A DNA stretch of 64,000 nt, taken from Mugil cephalus (lineage: Eukaryota; Chordata; Actinopteri; Mugiliformes; Mugilidae). Numbering within the stretch: the stretch's first letter is position 1; each line of letters starts with the position of its first letter. Where the stretch lies: assembly GCF_022458985.1 (NCBI RefSeq), contig NC_061787.1:157001-221000 (forward strand). Direction: 5' to 3'. Of the stretch, positions 48,718 through 64,000 are shown in pieces. The notes under the pieces are model-generated. The model worked only from the letters and a program-made list of their open reading frames with translations, was not told where the DNA came from and searched no databases. Both the position numbers and the translations under genes were made by a program.

Positions 48718-49292
48718 GAATCGAGTCTGAGTCTGAGTCTGAGTCTGAGTCTGAATCTGAATCTGAATCTGAATCTGAGTCTGAATCTGAATCTGAGTCT
48801 GAATCTGAATCTGAGTCTGAGTCTGAGTCTGAATCTGAATCTGAATCTGAGTCTGAGTCTGAGTCTGAATCTGTATCTGAATCTGAGTCTGAGTCTGAGT
48901 CTGAATCTGAATCTGAATCTGAATCTGAGTCTGAGTCTGAATCTGAATCTGAGTCTGAGTCTGAGTCTGAATCTGAATCTGAATCTGAATCTGAGTCTGA
49001 GTCTGAGTCTGAATCTGAATCTGAGTCTGAGTCTGAGTCTGAATCTGAATCTGAATCTGAATCTGAGTCTGAGTCTGAATCTGAATCTGAATCTGAATCT
49101 GAGTCTGAATCTGAATCTGAGTCTGAGTCTGAGTCTGAATCTGAATCTGAATCTGAGTCTGAGTCGAATCTGATCTGGAGTTCTGAGTCTGAATCTGAAT
49201 CTGAATCTGAGTCTGAGTCTGAATCTGAATCTGATCTGAATCTGAATCTGAGATCTGAGTCTGAATCTGATCTGAGTCTGAATCTGATCTGA
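48718..49292. repeat. (TCTGAG/TCTGAA)n hexamer array
   Basis: About 95 hexamers with G/A variation at the sixth position, arranged in short runs, and a few 5-mer interruptions near 49165 and 49225-49285. It lies in the divergent interval between the C9orf152-like gene and xylb. The 205-codon open frame on the minus strand is only this array. Confidence 0.97.
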
Positions 49293-49664
49293 TGGGAGGA
49301 ACTGAGTTGAGCATCTGAGAGTTACTGAATCCCGGTCGGGTGGATCACTGTCTCTTTAAGAGTTTAACCCCTGCAGGTGTTACACCGAATGCGTTTGGTA
49401 GTTTTTAATCACAGAGTCATTTAGTTATTTACTTTAAACTCTGAAGTATATTGAGGTAATGGCCTCATTTACTATATAAAAACATCACAGAGACACAGTC
49501 ACACAGAATAAGTGAAATAATAAGCCCATGAACATGAATGACAGTTTAAGTATAAATGTTCTCTCCTCCTCATAAACGCCTCGTATTCTGTGCTGTGGTT
49601 TAACCTGAGCTGTTCCACAGGTTCAGTAGTTTAGTTCCTGCATCACCTCCAGTGACTGAAGTAT
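49293..49664. other. Between hexamer array and xylb
   Basis: AT-rich; no gene or clear promoter motif. Confidence 0.35.
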
Positions 49665-49800
49665 CCAAGGTATCGATGTTTGGGTTTCAGAATCGATTGT
49701 GGAGCATAAAGACCTGGTATCAGATAGTATCGACATGTCAGTATCGACCCTCACATCTCTGGTCTGGTGAGGAGTATCGATATTTGTGTATCGATACATC
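49665..49800. repeat. TATCGATA-rich dispersed element next to the xylb start
   Basis: Six occurrences of ATCGAT or TATCGA within 135 bp (for example GGTATCGATG, GAGTATCGATATTT, GTGTATCGATACATCC). Similar GTATCGATAC-rich fragments are scattered in fish genomes. It ends 30 bp before the xylb ATG, so it forms the 5' UTR and proximal promoter. Confidence 0.6.
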
Positions 49801-49830
49801 CCTACTGCTCCTCGCTCGTCTTCTCTCGTC

Positions 49831-61586
<11,756 letters not shown>

Positions 61587-61945
61587 GATATTACATGAAA
61601 TGAACCACAGACCTGAAGATTTACATGTGATCAAGTGAAATCAATTAGAAGCAGGTTCATCATCTCCAACCATGAAAGTTCAGCCTCACTTACATGTTAA
61701 AGGTTGATCCAACAAACTACAACTTCCTAACACACAGATACCACAGCGCCACCTTCAGGAGTCCAGCCTCACCGGGTCAGCGCCTGCACAATGTTAGGCA
61801 GCTGGTTCTAATGTTATGGCTGATGGGTGTACTGACAGATATGACTGGGGTCAGACTCTCTGGTCTTTATCTTCTCAACGAGTCAAGTTTGTACCGTCTC
61901 AGATGTAATTAAATGTATGATCTTAATAAATTAAATTCTTGTGCC
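61587..61945 (+). other. xylb 3' UTR
   Basis: Runs to the AATAAA at 61925-61930. Contains a dispersed fragment near 61800-61830 (TAATGTTATGGCTGATGG), also seen at 51717-51740. Confidence 0.6.
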
Positions 61946-62306
61946 GGAGCTTCTCCTGCAGATATTTGACTAAACTGTAACAACGCAACAACTTCCTGCA
62001 GCCGCGAGGCTCATTCCAGTAATTAATCTGACAAAAGAAATGAAAATGAAGAATTCATTCCAGTAACAGAACTCCTTAGAGATGAAAGAACCATTCCTCA
62101 GCTCTAAATCTGTCACATGGACTAACAGGGGGGGGGGCTCTAGGGATTTCAATGCGAGTGACTGTAACATTCATGGAGACATGAATGTGCATGGACTTAC
62201 ATAGAATAACCAGTGGGGAGACCCACAACTAGTAAACAAAGAATATGGCCTGTGACTGGAGGTAAATACCATCACAGGGCGATTCTCATAAAGCCTGTAA
62301 ATGCAG

Positions 62307-62320
62307 CCAGTAGGAGGCGC
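62307..62320 (+). promoter_or_regulatory. CTCF-like motif
   Basis: CCAGTAGGAGGCGC, one mismatch from the core consensus. Confidence 0.3.
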
Positions 62321-62455
62321 TAGAGTCAACTGTTCTCTCATAACATTTGTATTAGAGTAACTGGTTGTTATCACATTTGCCTTTAACTGCCTGAAATGAC
62401 TGAGATCATCCTCGGAAAAAAATACCTGATGTGTATTTGAGTGTTTTACTTTGTC

Positions 62456-62560
62456 CCAAGCCCCGCCCACTAACATAGAGGGGGAGGAGCTTATAATCTA
62501 TACTGCAGTGTCCAGCCACCAGGGGGAGCTCTGCTAGCTCTGCTTCATTTACAGGAGCTG
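62456..62560 (+). repeat. SINE-like element with CTCF-like core, forward copy
   Basis: CCAAGCCCCGCCCACTAACA, TATACTGCAGTGTCCAGCCA and CCAGGGGGAGCTCTGCTAGC in order. It is the inverted counterpart of 63672-63772, about 85% alike by eye. Confidence 0.7.
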
Positions 62561-62740
62561 TACCATCATCCGTCTTTATCCGTCCCCTGTCTCCTGTGGG
62601 TGTGTCATCTGAGGACGTGTGGAGCCCCGTCCTCCCGGAAAGAGTGTGCGCTCCACATGCACACGGACTCACACATGTGGTCTGGTCTCTGCAGCAGCTG
62701 CCGTCTCCTCATGTGAACCTGTTCGTCTCTGCCGCATTAC

Positions 62741-63080
62741 ACACACACACACACACTACACACACATTACACAATACACACACACACACAATGCACACAC
62801 AATTCACAGACACACACACACAATATACACATACACACAATGCACAGACACACACACACAATGCACACACAATGCACAGACACACACACACACAATACAC
62901 ACACACACACATTACACACACACAATACACACATACACACACACAATATACACATACACACAATGCACAGACACACACACACAATATACACATGCACACA
63001 CACACACACAATGCACGCACACAATACACACACACACACATTACACACACACACACAATGCACACACACACACACACACA
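62741..63080. repeat. Long imperfect (CA)n array
   Basis: CA runs broken by AATACA, ATTACA and AATGCACAGA blocks that recur in order, so it is partly a higher-order repeat. Thr/His and Cys/Val open frames over it are artefacts. Confidence 0.95.
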
Positions 63081-63208
63081 TCTGGATCGAAGTCTCCCAC
63101 GGCTGAATCATTAGTCACAGAGAAAATGGTTTGGACGTGATCACACACAGACACACACTCGTTAACCTCCATCAACCTCTGGTCTATAATCTCACAACAC
63201 CACTGAGT

Positions 63209-63259
63209 GAAGGAAGGAAGGAAGGAAGGAAGGAAGGAAGAAAGGAAGGAAGGAAGGAA

Positions 63260-63305
<46 letters not shown>
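63209..63305. repeat. (GGAA)n then (GAAA)n microsatellite
   Basis: About 14 GGAA units followed by about 11 GAAA units. Confidence 0.95.
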
Positions 63306-63487
63306 GGAAGCTGATGTTTGGGTGAAAGAAGTAGTTCATGAGTTCATATGAGGTGAGTGGAATGTTTCCAGAATAATTCCTTCCTGTGGATTCACAGAGC
63401 GAAGCTGAACTAAAGATGAAAACACAGTGAACACATCGACTGATGAGAAAACCCGTGAGGAAGCTGTGACCTTCATCACGTCTGCAG

Positions 63488-63584
63488 GAGGAGGAGGAGG
63501 GGAGGAAGAGGAGGAGGAGGGGAGGATGGTGAAGGGCAGAGCCGGCCCTTAAAAGAAGAAAGAAAGAAAGAAAGAAAGAAAGAC
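63488..63584. repeat. (GGA)n and (GAAA)n short arrays
   Basis: GGAGGAGGAGGGGAGG-type run at 63488-63527 and six to seven GAAA units at 63558-63583. Confidence 0.85.
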
Positions 63585-63671
63585 ACCGGAGTCAGTCAGA
63601 ACCCAGATGAGTCTGATTCCTCTTATTATTTCATCTCCACCACAGACTGTAAATAAATATGAACAGTTCCT

Positions 63672-63772
63672 CTAAAGTGAAGCTGAAGCTAGTAGAGCGC
63701 CCCCTGGTGTCTGGCTGCAGTATAGGTTATAAGCCCCACCCCCTCTATGTTAGTGGGCGGGGCTTGGGCCGA
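63672..63772 (-). repeat. SINE-like element with CTCF-like core, inverted copy
   Basis: Reverse complement of 62456-62560, sharing GTTAGTGGGCGGGGCTTGG and GCGCCCCCTGGTGTCTGGCT. The CTCF-like core is at 63697-63710 on the minus strand. Confidence 0.7.
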
Positions 63773-64000
63773 ACTAAAACACGTTAATACGTCAGATACA
63801 TTTTTTTTAATTATTTGTTTCTGTCGTTTCATGTAGTTTGATGTAGCTCCGCCCTGCGTCCGTACTGATCAGACACCACCTGTGTCTCTGTCCAATGAGA
63901 GGAAGTGGAGACGTGCTTATTACGCACAGTTCAGTGTTTTTAGTGTGGACACTTTCAGATTGTAGGAAACGTGAACGTCCTCCCAAGCTGAACTCAGGTT
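63773..64000. other. Intergenic end of window
   Basis: No supported feature. Confidence 0.35.

Noticed and set aside
48697-49314. 205-codon open frame with Asp/Ser and Gln/Ile/Thr repeats
   Set aside because: It is only the translation of the TCTGAG/TCTGAA hexamer array; no start context, splice partners or complex sequence.
62596-63140. Thr/His and Cys/Val-rich open frames
   Set aside because: Products of the long CA array in several frames.

Overview
The window is genomic DNA from a bony fish, most likely a percomorph teleost. It carries spliced genes with GT-AG introns, CpG-poor AT-rich intergenic DNA, abundant microsatellites and minisatellites, and remnants of typical teleost transposons (Tc1/mariner, L2-like and other LINEs, SINE-like fragments). 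Five protein-coding genes can be assembled exon by exon; each spliced reading frame stays open and closes in phase.

Layout: positions 1 to about 20,500 are a gene-poor stretch of dispersed repeats, tandem arrays and a decayed Tc1 transposase. Then come eci2 (minus, 21142-26526, 11 coding exons, 397 aa, peroxisomal/mitochondrial enoyl-CoA delta isomerase), a 1.8 kb GC-box-like minisatellite, crygn (plus, 30659-33602, 5 exons, 183 aa, gamma-N lens crystallin), nub1 (minus, 34968-41934, 13 coding exons, 605 aa, NEDD8/FAT10 adaptor with three UBA domains), a C9orf152-like gene (minus, 44214-48050, 4 exons, 296 aa) and xylb (plus, 49831-61586, 19 exons, 539 aa, xylulokinase). The last 2.4 kb holds SINE-like copies and microsatellites. 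Eci2/crygn and C9orf152-like/xylb are head-to-head pairs; crygn/nub1 is tail-to-tail. The genes do not form a pathway: fatty-acid oxidation, lens structure, ubiquitin-like protein turnover, an unknown function and pentose metabolism lie side by side.

The outstanding trait is the number of intronic tandem arrays tied to splice sites. In nub1 introns 3, 9, 11 and 12, xylb introns 3, 6, 8, 9 and 10, C9orf152-like intron 2 and eci2 intron 10, short units have been amplified, often starting at or abutting the exon border. The nub1 intron 9 array is a tandem series of copies of that exon's own 5' splice site; the xylb intron 6 array is a series of 3' splice-site-like units. Several arrays are stop-free in the host reading frame. 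Nub1 exon 11, intron 11, exon 12 and most of intron 12 form one 449-codon open frame, with intron 11 exactly 348 nt (3 x 116). This suggests, but does not prove, isoforms with low-complexity insertions or tails. RNA data would decide.

All exon coordinates come from reading splice sites and comparing with remembered family sequences; no database search was run.
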